Source: Diplolepis rosae
Taxonomy: Eukaryota > Arthropoda > Insecta > Hymenoptera > Diplolepididae
Assembly (NCBI GenBank): GCA_030998225.1
Contig: JAPYXD010000391.1
Span: 3,662,501 to 3,726,500 of the forward strand
Reading direction: 5' to 3'
Length of the DNA: 64,000 bases
In this document: positions 37,725 to 48,687 of the stretch, one piece after another
How positions within the stretch are numbered: the first letter of the stretch is position 1
Layout of the letters: each line of letters begins with the position of its first letter
The notes under the pieces: generated by a model
Databases searched by the model: none
What the model was told of the DNA's origin: nothing
What the model saw: the letters and a program-made list of their open reading frames with translations, nothing else
Translations under genes and position numbers: made by a program

Positions 37725-37930
37725 CCCGATATCTACCCGGCAAATAGAACCAGAAATTCAAAATTGACAAATTCCAAAAATCGTTTCTACCCGGTCCCTA
37801 GAAGGCAGCTGATGCTGAAGATAGCTGTTGAGGCAAAGAAGTACACTCTACACGATCCTACGCGATTTCTATTCGGCAAGTAGAACTTAATTTCAAATTG
37901 ACATACTAAAAATGCTTTCTATCCGGTTTC
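37725..37930. repeat. Degenerate tandem duplication (~140 bp)
   Basis: TCTACCCGGCAAATAGAACC ... AAATTGACAAA ... TTTCTACCCGG is repeated as TCTATTCGGCAAGTAGAACT ... AAATTGACATA ... TTTCTATCCGG. Two diverged units; function unknown. Confidence 0.45.
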
Positions 37931-38555
37931 TACCCGAGGAAGTCTAGTAATTTTACTCAACTTTCGATCAAAGTTGGGACATATGGACAAGTTAGAAGTT
38001 ATTTAGTATCACTGTAATTAGTTGTGATGTATTAAATTTTCAGAAATTAATCACAGTTGAGTAAAATCCCGAGGTGTAGAATAAAGTATGAAAGCGTCCA
38101 TTAAATATTCATAAAAATATATATTATTACTTGTAGTATAATTATAAAAAACCAATCTTTTATTCAATTTCAATTTTCCGTTTATTCTACTCTACGCTTC
38201 ACTCGAGAGTTGAGTTAACCGTGAGTCCCATGACTCGTTCCACCAGCTATATCTATTCACGCAGGAACGAATGAATTAAATTAGTAATCAAAACCAATTA
38301 TAAACATACAAAATAAAATTACAGTTTATTTTAATAGTAAGTTATTAATTTGATCCTCATAGATTCAAGTTAACGCTCCTGCAAAGAAAATTTTAGTTGA
38401 CAATACTCTCTTTAATTGTCATCGACTTTTGGGTATGAGAATTTCAATGAGTATTTCTAGAAATTTTTTAGAAGCTTTCATTGAAAGGTGTACGGAATTA
38501 TTGAATTCGTAAATGAATCATTTTACAATTTCAGTCCTATCCAAAAGTCGATGAC

Positions 38556-38695
38556 TGGCCATGGGGGAACCCATCGGTCAGCGTTCGACGTGGCATCCCT
38601 GGGTGATCGGTCGGTGTCGACCTGGCCAGCCCGAGCAGCACCCAGTCAGGGGCACTTGACGATGGGTGCCAACTCTCACCGAGAGTCGACCATTG
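38556..38695. other. GC-rich islet of unknown origin
   Basis: About 140 bp of markedly GC-rich DNA (TGGCCATGGGGGAACCCATC to CCGAGAGTCGACC) interrupts AT-rich sequence. A short inverted pair, CATCGACTTTTGGG near 38418 and CCAAAAGTCGATG near 38542, lies just upstream. The plus-strand frame through it has no recognisable domain. Confidence 0.4.
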
Positions 38696-40398
38696 AAAAT
38701 GTTAACTTTAATTTTAATTCAGTAATGAAAATTGAGAACACTGATTTCTGTACACACATTACGAATTTATATGAGCTGCTCTATACACATTCAAATGTAT
38801 ATTTATCCGTCGAAAATATTATTTTTGTTGCAAATATATCAAATATAAATTTGAAAATCATTTTATACTAATTGTTTTAGAAATTAATAACACCATAAAT
38901 TATTCTTACCTTCAAATGTTTCACCTGCAAAGAAGTTGTTTGAAGTAATTATTACATTATTTTCACACTATGTAAAGGATATACTGGAATAAACAAGTAA
39001 TGATACATAATATTCTCAATTATATTTCATTTATTACCTTTTCTGTAGTTCGTTTCTATTAAATAAATCGAAAAACTTTAATTTTATTCAAAAAATAAAT
39101 ATACTCACTCCCAAACTAGCTTTTTCATAACTTTTTCCCGAAAGCAATGATTAAAATTCAGATAAATCTGTAAGTAAACTGCAATGCGTTGTTTCAGGAG
39201 TTTGTGTACAAAAACCTAGTTAAAAGCATGGAAAATCTATGTTTACAAGCTTTTCCCGCAAGTAGCGCTAGTTCTGCTAATTCTAGTTGAGGATTAAATG
39301 CTAAACGGCACCTGTACAGTTCGTACTCCTTATGATACTTCGGAATTTTATGGAAATCAATTAGATAACGTTACCCTCTTGGTATCAAGTTACCTTGAGT
39401 AAAGAATTTTGAGATCTTTATTTTGTGTCACATCAGAGTTGATGCATTATTCATTTAATACTTGAAAAATATTATTTTGTGTATACATGGACTTGTGATT
39501 ATGATTTTTTTCTCGAAATATCGTCTTCTCACGCAGGATGTTTATTGTGATGAACATTTAGAGTAACCCGAAACCTCATATTCAGTGAGAATAATTACTT
39601 CTGGAGTTATAATGGCGTAAAAGTGTTTTGAAAGACAAATATTTCTTACAATCACTCGGGATATTTATTGTAATAAATTTGAATAAACATTCAGAGTAAT
39701 CTGACATCTAGAATTCAATTTAAAAATATAACATTTCATGCAATATTTCTTGTAAATTTACCCAAGCTCCTAGATTTTGAAGACAGATGTGTATACAATT
39801 TTAATTGTTTAGAAGACAGAGATAGAAGACCGAGTCGTGGATATAAAAAGAGCGCTTTCCTCCGTGACTTTTCAGTTATCTTTTATAATTATATATGAAC
39901 AATAAAATATGAACAATAGTTGAAATATGGGAAAAGGAACATCCGACTATTGAAGAAATATCTGAAAATGGATAAGAACACGCTTCCTGTATCACTCTTG
40001 TGCAGAAACACATCATTAATTGCAGTTTTGACCGCACTCAAAAGAAAAATAAACAATTTACAAAAGAAAAGGCAATGTGTTCAGGATTCGAACAAGCAGT
40101 GAGACAGAATGAGGTGGGAAGAAATGGAGACTGCTTTTAAAGATAGAATTAGGAAAGGTTCAGTCATAAATTAGAAATTATAATGAAATAAAATATTTTC
40201 AGTGATGCAAAGTCAATGGTAGTTTTACGGTTATGAAATGTTCTGAAACAAAATTAAAAATTTTTAAATTAGTCTTACATTTTATGCAAAATTTAAAGCA
40301 TTGGTAGCGAGTGAAATGATTCAAGACGTTAAGCACTTCCAAACAGAAAATAATATTATTCTAGAATTACTTGGATAACAATGAAATAAGGATTAATA
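38696..40398. other. AT-rich stretch without a recognised gene
   Basis: A weak duplication of about 120 bp is visible (GGATGTTTATTGTGATGAAC near 39537; GGATATTTATTGTAATAAAT near 39659). A 60-codon plus-strand frame at 39920-40102 is lysine-rich and has no recognised homologue, so it is not supported as a gene. Confidence 0.4.
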
Positions 40399-40977
40399 AC
40401 ACAGGTACACAAAAAAATTTTTTTTAAACTGACTCGAATGTTTTGACTGATTTTTACGTTTTTTGGTGCGCTGAATCCAAATCTAGTAACCAATTTGCTC
40501 CATCACGTACAGATTTTGCAAAATTTAGTAAATGAAAAAAAATGAAATTGGCCAACACAGTTTACATGTAAAGTCACTCTTGGGTCAATGAATCTTCTGG
40601 TGGGCCCGTTTCTTCTTCCCCTGAATTCTTCTCTTGGTGCGTTGCTTGGCGTATTTTTCATCAGGGGTTTCCCGCAGCAGCAACCAGCAGAAATCAGCCA
40701 TCATATTGGTATAAAATGAATACAAAACCTCCTAAAATATCATGAGGGAGTGTTTCTAGTTCATAAACCATTACAACCTCTATTTCGGGCCAAGAAAATA
40801 AACTGTAGTCGGCTAAAAAGAAATTATCTGAACATTCCTTATATGGGTATGAAATCAAATTTTGTAAAAAAACGTGACGTGATGAAACATTTTGGCTATT
40901 TTTCCTGGATTCAGCGCCCCAAAATCTATAGGAATCAGTTGTAAAACTAGAGGCAGTTTTTTGGTCGTTTACCTGTG
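40399..40977. mobile_element. Internally deleted relative of the 40980-48561 transposon
   Basis: The ends CACAGGTACACAAAAAAA (40400) and its counterpart ACCTGTG (40977) are flanked by TAA on both sides. Subterminal sequence on both arms contains GGKGCGCTGAATCC. The interior keeps the last codons of a transposase gene (40585-40704). It ends head-on against the larger element, the two sharing one TAA. Confidence 0.65.
40585..40704 (-). pseudogene. Remnant C terminus of a DNA-transposon transposase
   Basis: The minus strand from 40704 to a TGA at 40585-40587 reads MMADFCWLLLRETPDEKYAK, then QRTKRRIQGKKKRAHQKIH. This corresponds to the extreme C terminus of the protein in the neighbouring element, which has HMMTDFCWLLKRD, and to a widespread arthropod transposon-encoded protein that ends in MMADYCW-x-x-KRD and a basic tail. 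Only these 39 codons survive. The frame is open and closer to the usual MMAD motif than the copy next door, so it comes from a different subfamily member. Confidence 0.65.
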
Positions 40978-42216
40978 TAACACAGGCCCACAAAAAAAAA
41001 GTGGAATGAACTTTACATGTGAGTATACTACCCATATGGATTTTTAGCCGCTAAATCCGAATCTGGTCTCAGAATTTACCCTGGACCCCCCAGTTTTCCC
41101 CTAGCCTAGGGGAAATGCGTGAAATCTTAGAAATTTCAGTATCTGTTAAAGCAATTTTGATCTACGCGATATTAAATAAAACGATAATTTTTTCACGTAT
41201 CTCGAGTCGCTTATTTCGAACCTCACTGTAGAATTTCCCTAGAGTACCTCAGAATTCCACTAGCCTAGGGGAAAAAGTGTTAAGCTGAGCAAATCTTGCG
41301 ATTTCTGGAAGGTTCTATTTTTGCGCAAGAAAGCTTATATATTTTCGTATTTTGAGTTCCTGAATTCATATCTGACGTGAAAAATGTTCCACAGTACTTC
41401 AGAATTTCCCAAGCCTAGGGAAAAACGTAGAAAATTGTGCAAAAATCGAAGTTTCATGCAGGCCTTTTTCGTACGGGAAAGCTGATATCTTTCCGTCTTC
41501 TGAGATGCCGTGTTCATTTCTGTCTACGAAAAATTCCATGATATTAGTTTGTTCGTCTTTTCCTTGTTCTTTTATCGTCAAACATCCTACGGAGTGGATT
41601 TCTCATTCTTTTTTTGCTTTCACCTGCAACATCCCTCTTCAACAACCAGCAAAAATCTGTCATCATGTGTTCATCCCATCGTCCCTGATAATTTCGCTCT
41701 ATTTCTTTGATATCTTGGTGGAAACGTTATCTTTGTTCCTCACTAAGGTAAAAGTACCCCTTATGGAACGATTTTGTAGAAGTTAAAAAACTCGGTTCGA
41801 TTTAAAATATTGTAAGCTGAAACAATGTTAAATTTTGGGTATTGTTCGATGGGCTAATAATTAAAGATAAAAATGCGACCTGTAAAATGGAAATTTTACG
41901 TAAATTGAAATCATAATAAACAATAAACTAAATCAACAACCGGTACCTGCTATGGAACGCCGCTTTTGCGGCTTGTCCCCCCGTTCCATAAGTCATGTCC
42001 CCATTTTGGAACAGATTGAGAAATAATGCATTTGTTGTTTTGAAAGAATAATAAAAACGTCTAGACATTCAAAAAAACGTCAGTAGGTTATATTTCACAC
42101 ATAATAGTATAATAATTTTAGCCTTTTACTTAATGAGTCATTAACAAAAATACACATTGTGAGCATATCACGCATCTATAGTTTTAGTAATACTGATTTT
42201 ACATAGTCTGAATAAT

Positions 42217-43309
42217 TTATGATTTTTCAGATTTGATTTGTTTTTGGATCTTATTAATCTTTTCTTTCATTTCAAGCATGTACTTCTTTCTCTCCTCTTC
42301 CAATTTCTTTTTACTTTCTTTTAATAACTGTTTCTGTGCTTTTTTTTCTTCCTTTGTTTTCTGTTTTTGTTCTTGTTCCATTTGAAGTTTCCACCACTCT
42401 TCTGAGGTTCCTACAGAAGGTTGTTTGGGTTTTTTAGTAGCAGCTAATTTAGCTTTCTTCTTTTTGGATAAGTATTCAGGGGGTAAGGTAAAAACATTGG
42501 CAAAATTGGCCTGCAAAATGTACAGAGATTAGGTTACATGATTTATGAAATTTTCATTTATATACAATATATTGAACGTCAAATCAATTTGTATGACTTA
42601 CCTGAATCTACAGAAGCAATAATAGTATTCTCTTGATTTTCTTGAAAGTAACTTGATTCATTATTTATTTTTTTACAAATCTTTTGTACATTTTCTTGTA
42701 ACACGGGTGAAGCATTTTCATTTTGAGGACTAGAAGTTTTCTCAAAATCATCATCTTTGTTTGTAACTCGAGGACTGGTGAACTCTTGCACTTGGTCATT
42801 TGATACTATGCGAATTACTTGAGAATCATTCAGCTCATTTATGTTATTTGCACTTTCATGAATTATTTCTACAAAAATGATAGATGGTTAAAAATAAGTA
42901 AGATATAAGAAGTGTCATTAATAATTTTTTTACATAAATTTGTGCAAACCTTTTTGACAGATTTCATAAACTACATTTTCAGGTGTCAAATCTTCGAAAT
43001 TATCAGGTGAAGAGGTGTCATTTGGTTCACAAATATTATGTGATACATGCTCGTCGATATGCTCATTTGCATTAAAATTTGTTTCTAAAATTACACTCTC
43101 TAAGCTATTTTCATTTAAAAGTGCATTAAATTCATTTTGTTCAATATTATCTAATTCTATAAGTATTTCACAGCTTGATACATTCGAGATTCTTTCATTC
43201 AAAGATTCAATAGGCGTACTTGCAGACACATTATTAGGTACTACAATAACATGGTGATTATTGATACATTCAACATTCTTAATTATAGGACGCGGTTTCA
43301 TTCTGGCAT
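42217..43309 (-). CDS. Tail exons of the Tigger transposase
   Basis: Three candidate exons follow the catalytic exon: 42950-43309, 42602-42868 and about 42217-42510. The first two join in frame (phase 1) with the catalytic exon through clean GT-AG sites and encode acidic, Asn/Ser-rich linker sequence. The last, after the acceptor TTTTGCAG, encodes FTLPPEYLSKKKKAKLA, KQPSVGTSEEWWKLQMEQEQ and a long lysine/glutamate coiled coil ending IQKQIKSEKS. The phase of the simplest third junction does not match, so either a different donor is used (a weak GTAGAT gives phase 0) or a small indel broke it. The coiled-coil tail recurs in the fragment at 35719-36180. Confidence 0.5.
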
Positions 43310-43542
43310 CTATGAGTATAAAATAAAATACATGATTAATTAGAATAGCTTACTGCAATAACAGTTATATAGTCAATAGTAAATTGTAAATAATACAAAT
43401 AAGTTGTGTAAATAGTCGATTGTGAATAGTAAAAATTAGTTCTATAAATAGCAAATTATAATTGTAAAGATTGAAATTAATTAGTGGAGTCGAGAGCTAA
43501 ACAATGAGTTAGAAGTTGAGTAATAATTAATGACGTTTTTAC

Positions 43543-45088
43543 CACCAACAGCCTTTTTTACTTCTAGCCAATACTGAAACAAACTACTGTTCTCTGTGTC
43601 TGCATTCCTTACACCAGTGGCCTCATTATCTCTGAAAGTCTTGAGCATAGTATCCGATAGATTTTTTTCTAGGGTCAGTAGATGCTTTTTCATGTCTTCA
43701 AATTCATGATCTAAGACTGCTTTCTGGACCGGTTCATCTTTCCTTCTTTTTTTACTTTTCTTATGCAGTACATTGTAGTCTATTGCTTCAGGATCAAAAG
43801 GTACTAGACCAGCGGCTTCAAAGCCATTTTGAATGGTTGTCTTCTCGTTGACATATGATTCTAAGGTTTGAAATAGCACAGCTGGAACAGGTTCCTTTTT
43901 CAATCTTGAAATATTTTTTTCAGCTTTATATTTTATAATTGTTGATCGCCACATTTCTTTGAATGGGTGAAAGAACGAAATGTCTAAAGGCTGCATGATG
44001 TGTGTTGCGTTTGGGAACAGAGCAATCAGCTCTATTTGCTTCTCTCTACAAAATTTAACTAATGGTATGGTGACGTGAGAGGAATGGCCATCCAAATAAA
44101 TAATAACTGGAAATTCTATCTCACTCTTCTGGAGCCAAGGATAAAAAACGTTTGCTATGTATTCATAAAACGTCTCTGTTGTCATCCAAACATTCTCAGA
44201 ATTACCAATACCCCAATCAGCTGGACAATTTTTTAGAATACTAGCTGGCACTCTATCTGCATACTTGAACATTAGCATGGGAGGAGCTCTAGTTCCATCA
44301 GCGCTATACATAAACAGTGCAGTTAAACTTTCTTTTTCGCACCCATCTACAACTACATAGACTGAGGTGGCTCCTTTCTCGGTTAACACTTTCTATGATT
44401 TAGGAATAAGCTGCACGTTTGTCTCGTCACAGTTAAAAACTCTTGAGGGTTGCAATTTATCTAAGCCTTTCCACTGCAAGTAGACTTCAATTTCAGAAAA
44501 CCATCCTCTTAGGTCTTCTTCGGTTACAGAAACACGGACCATAGAAAGATGTTGTGGTGTCCTTATAGTTATTTGAGGATGACGCACACGGAACTTCTCA
44601 TACCAGTGACGTCCAGGTCTCTTTTCGGTAAATGGAGTCTTGGGGATTTTATTTCCAAGATCAAGTATATATTTTTGCACACTGTCTAGAAACTGAACTT
44701 TAGTGACTGGATATCCTTTTTCAGCTCGATACATAATCCAGTTTACAATATCATTTTCTACTTCAGCTGATAAAACCGAAGAAGGGCCAGTCTTCAAATT
44801 TGTTTTTTCAGGATTCTTCACAGCCCTGTGGACGGATGTTGTTGGTACAACAAATTTTTTTGCTGCTTTTCGCACAGACATGCCACGATTGACTGCACTT
44901 ACAGCTTTCTGTATATCTAAAGGAGAATAAAGTTTTCTTCTTATTTTTTCTTTCTTTTTGACCACTTTCTCTGCATTTCTAACAACAATTTTCTTGTGTC
45001 TTGCACTTTTTTTCACAGTATCACAGACCTTTTCATTACTCTTTTTATTCTTTTTGATTTCTTTTTTAATCTTTCCTTTCGCTGCCAT
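43543..45088 (-). pseudogene. Tigger/pogo DDD transposase with one in-frame stop
   Basis: From ATG 45088 the minus strand encodes a lysine-rich start, a psq-type helix-turn-helix (SPLDIQKAVSAVNRGMSVRK), a CENP-B-type HTH region (GYPVTKVQFLDSV ... GRHWYEKFRVRHPQ), and a DDE core: FNCDETNVQ (first Asp), VIIYLDGHSSHVT (second) and PNATHIMQPLDISFFHPFK (third), with 35 residues between the last two Asp. An in-frame TAG at 44393-44395 sits between the first Asp and KVLTEKGATSVYVV; otherwise the frame is open for over 500 codons. A donor (GTAAAA) at 43542 probably joins it to tail exons downstream; without splicing the frame ends at 43481. The single stop makes it non-functional unless it is an assembly error or is suppressed. 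Confidence 0.85.
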
Positions 45089-48000
45089 TTTCCAAAATCG
45101 TAATTATTTAGTGAGTATCTGTAGCAAATATGAAAATAAATTCTCGATTAACATACTTTACCTATTTATACTTCAATTTATAGGTTAGGTTTTTATTTTT
45201 GGTTTAAAATTATATTTATGCGTACACATTTATACTTACACAATAGGCTAAAAACACTAGAAATCCGGATGAATTGCTACAAACTTTTTGGCATTTATAA
45301 AAGTAATAAAAACTTTTTAAAATTACATTTCAAGTATGTGCACGAAACGTGATCCATAAAACGGTACAAGAAGTCGAAAAAGGTTCGCGCGTTTGGAACG
45401 ACGATTTGGACTGTTTCATAAATCCGGACTATGGCTATTTCTGTGCACCAGATATGAAACAGCAATATATTTCATAAAAAACTTAATTATTGCAAAAAAA
45501 TCACTGATTGACTTTATTCCATGAATCAAAAGCAATATAGTATTCACTTATTGTATTATAAGAGCATTCAAATATAAAAATATGGTCAGCAAATCGAATC
45601 GTAAAAAATCAGCTCTTTAAGAATAAACAAGCGGAGTTTTCGGTGAATCTCGAGACCCACACTATTATATATTTTTTGTTAATCATAATTACTGTGTATC
45701 AATATATATTTATATGTATTTCAAATAATAATAATTTAAAATACCAATAATATTTTCATAATTCTTATACGCAGAATTATAATGTTCCATGTTATTATAT
45801 TCCCAACCGTTCCACGATGGGGACACGATTTTAGGGGTGTTCCATAAAGGGTACTTTTACCTTATAATCACCAAGATTTTCAGGGAAGTGTTCGAAATGG
45901 GAATAAAGAAATTGTAATTTTATGCATATGAGGCAACCTTGTTCTTGAAATTTTTGCAACATGTTTGTTTCTGATTTTAAGGTTTTGGAAAAGCGGGTAA
46001 GAGTGGAGGGAAAATACAAAGGGGAAAGGAGGTCTGTCGAGATTTTGGTTAGAAGAGAGGGATTGTCTTGTTTTTGACTGTTTTTTCGACGCTTCAATTA
46101 ACACAATGCCATCTTAAAGGGCTTAACTAGAGATTCGACGACTAACTTTTCTTGGGTTTATGATGGGCCTCTTTTCGGATTTATCATCTGTCATTGGTGC
46201 ATTTAAGTAGACCTGCATCTGCAAATTGTAAACCACTAGAAAGTAAGTTTGTAGAGACGTGCTTAGACTAAAGGAAAGCGGGTTAAGCTACTAATAATCA
46301 TATCATAATTTTTCTACCGAAGTTGAAACATACTTCAGCGAGCAGGCATAACAATTGTTAACTATCATTTTTTTTAGTTTAAGGGCTGCGACGCAACACA
46401 CTTTCTCCATATTCACATAGATTTTCTTCAATATGGTAGAGTGTGCTATTGGTATGGATCCGAATTTGTTGATATTGTGGATCAACACTGCTTTAAACTG
46501 CGCTGAGAGGAATCAATGAAAAGTCTCCACTCCTCATCTTATATTCGGTTTCAGTTCATTCATCAATCCATTAACATCTGAACAATAAACCAAATCAGAT
46601 TCTCGAGAAAAGAAATTCAAAAACGCCTTTTCTCTGATTCGATAAACAGTGGATTGAGTTCCTTTCATTACTAAGTTTCTTTTCTTCAAATCTGAAGCTA
46701 AATGTTCAGCAGCATTTTTGGGTAACCCTAAATCTCTGATGAGGTCATTCAATGATTCTTGAGTGTAAAACTCGGGTTTCTTTTGTTGGCCTGGAGGAAT
46801 GAATTCATCTTCATCGTTATCATTAGAGTTGCTCGCACTGCTGTTGCTTGCGTATTCCTCGTGTGAATACGTTTCGATTGCGATTTCCTTCAGAGCCGAA
46901 ACGACATTTTTTTCGACAACCTCGATATTTTCAGAAGTCTTGATATTTTTGACAAGTTCATTGCAACATAGAGTCGGCTTAGTTACGCTAGAAACGTATT
47001 TTTTATGTGTAACAAAGACCACATATGAAATGTGGTACCCAATCACTCTGTTGATTTTCAATTTCAATATTGAAACATTTTTTGTAAAGATTTTTGATTG
47101 AATTTGTAATCTTTCTTTGACATTTGTGAGTAACAAATTCACCGCAAACATAACAGAAAGCGTTAGCGTTCCCGCTGCATTGGTGACTATGCCCAGATTT
47201 TTGTTTGTTTTTGAAAATCCATAGTTGATAGTGAAACCCACACGTTAAGGATCCTGGTTTGACCGCAGGTGAGTCCGCCGTCCTAGGGGTGATAACCCTC
47301 ATACCTCCCTAGGCCTAAGTATCAGGGCTTTCCGACTTTAACGAGGACCTTGTCAAATCATCGTCGGACACACTACGGCATCATCCTCACTCCTTAACGC
47401 GCACCTGAAGAGCAGCGCGCCTTCGCTGGCTTCGTTACCTTGACAAACCTGAGTACGAATCATTCTTCACATCCCCTTTCGGGGCAGTTGTCATTGTCCC
47501 AGTATCTGCCAAGGCAGCAGGATTTTGCAGTTTGTTAAGAACAATCATGGTTGCCCGTTGAAATGGGGTTGCATATGCGATACAGGCTCAAGATTCAAGA
47601 GGATACCAAATTCACAGAATCAAGTTACAAATGGATATATTTACATATGAACGTGGGGTAATTATCTGAAACTGAAATTCATTTCCACAGGCCCAGGTTA
47701 AATTAAGAGAGTCAAAAATATTTCGTAGCTTGTGTGTGATTCAATCATGCTACCAATTATAAAATACATAAGTTCGACCCACATTGAAACTGTAGTTTTT
47801 CTCAGTTATAACTTTTCTTTCCTATGGTAAAAAGTAAAAGTGATATACAAAACAGAAAAAACGAGGACAAATTTTAGTTCTGTCCCTCACAGTTCTTAAA
47901 CACATGTTATATGCCCGTCAGCTTTTCCACGTAAAAAACAAGTCACCGTAAAACCCACGTACTACACTTTTTACATTAGATTAGGAAAATTTCTAGGTCC

Positions 48001-48599
48001 TGTAGAAAAAGTCTGATATCAGATATGAATTCGGCTACTCGAAAGACGAGAAGAGATAAGCTTCTCCGTATAAAAAAAAGGCTACGTGAAATTGTAAGCT
48101 TCCCTTATCTTCGCACATTTTCCCTAGGCTTGGGAAATTCTGAAGTACTGTGGAACATTTTTCACGTCAGATATAAACTCAGGAACTCAAAATACCAAAA
48201 TATATAAGCTTTCTTGCACAAAAATAAAACTTTCCAGAAATCGCAAGTTTTGCTCAGCTTAACACTTTTTCCCCTAGGCTAGTGGAATTCTGTGATACTC
48301 TAGGGAAATTCTACAGTGAGGTTCGAAATAAGCGACTCGAGATACGTGAAAAAATTATCGTTTTATTTAATATTGCGTAGATCAAAATTGCTTTCACAGA
48401 TACTGAAATTTCTAAGATTTCATGCATTTCCCCTAGGCTAGGGGAAAACTGGGGGGTCCAGGGTAAATTCTGAGACCAGATTCGGATTCAGCGGCTAAAA
48501 ATCCATAGGGGTAGTATACTCATATGTAAAGTTCATTACACTTTTTTTTGTGGGCCTGTGTTATACGTGGGTTATTCCATTTCATAATTACAGTTTTAA

Positions 48600-48675
48600 A
48601 ATAAGGAAATGATCTACTTAATTGCCCCCTATTGATCAAAGCCAAATTTTTTTCATAAAAGCGATGCGTGAATGA
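48600..48675. repeat. Short dispersed repeat, copy 1
   Basis: ATCTACTTAATTGCCCCCTA, then a gap and TTTTTTCATAAAAGCGATGCGTGA, resembles TCTATTTAATTACCCCCTAT ... TTTTCATAAAGCGATGGGTGA at about 61155-61212. The family is unknown. Confidence 0.45.
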
Positions 48676-48687
48676 TTACCTCCAATA

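Larger units (their letters stand above)
41746..45862. mobile_element. Tigger/pogo transposon, complete
   Basis: Terminal inverted repeats start AGGTAAAAGTACCC, then YTTATGGAAC (41746 and 45862 ends), and TA is duplicated on both sides (41744-41745, 45863-45864). The 4117-bp element encodes one transposase on the minus strand plus downstream tail exons. It is inserted in the coding region of the surrounding transposon's transposase, so it is the younger of the two. Confidence 0.88.
41544..47200 (-). pseudogene. Transposase of the 40980-48561 element, broken and interrupted
   Basis: Recognisable segments in order on the minus strand: a zinc-binding region FCYVCGEF ... DWVPHFICGLCYT (about 47190-47003); FYTQESLNDLIRDLGLPKNA, then HLASDLKKRNLV ... 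YRIREK ... FFSRESDLVYCSDVNGLMNEL (46770-46534); KAVLIHNINKFGSIPIAHST (about 46475-46410); MLQKFQEQGCLICIKLQFLY, SHFEHFPENLGDY (about 45965-45865); then, across the Tigger insertion, SEEQ ... RFHQDIKEIERNYQGRWDEH, MMTDFCWLLKRD (41743-41640) and a basic tail to TAA 41544-41546. This order matches a widespread arthropod transposon protein (HSH ... GERFHQD ... GRWD ... MMADYCW ... KRD). Much of the middle is missing or frameshifted, and the codon for the Glu in GERFHQD is TAA. It is clearly inactive. Confidence 0.65.
40980..48561. mobile_element. Unclassified DNA transposon with ~0.5-kb TIRs, interrupted by a Tigger element
   Basis: Both ends read CACAGGCCCACAAAAAAAA, flanked by TAA (left) and TTA (right). 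The terminal inverted repeats extend about 0.5 kb (40980-41490 and about 48010-48561). Each arm carries three spaced copies of a palindromic motif around AGCCTAGGGGAAA, about 41098, 41259 and 41407 on the left, a pattern expected of subterminal protein-binding sites. After removing the Tigger insertion (41746-45862) about 3.46 kb remains. It holds a broken transposase gene on the minus strand. I recognise the protein family as common in arthropods but cannot assign a superfamily. Confidence 0.75.

Noticed and set aside
44393..44395. Two separate Tigger genes either side of 44393
   Set aside because: The two frames are the same frame separated by a single TAG, and together give the normal domain order of one transposase.
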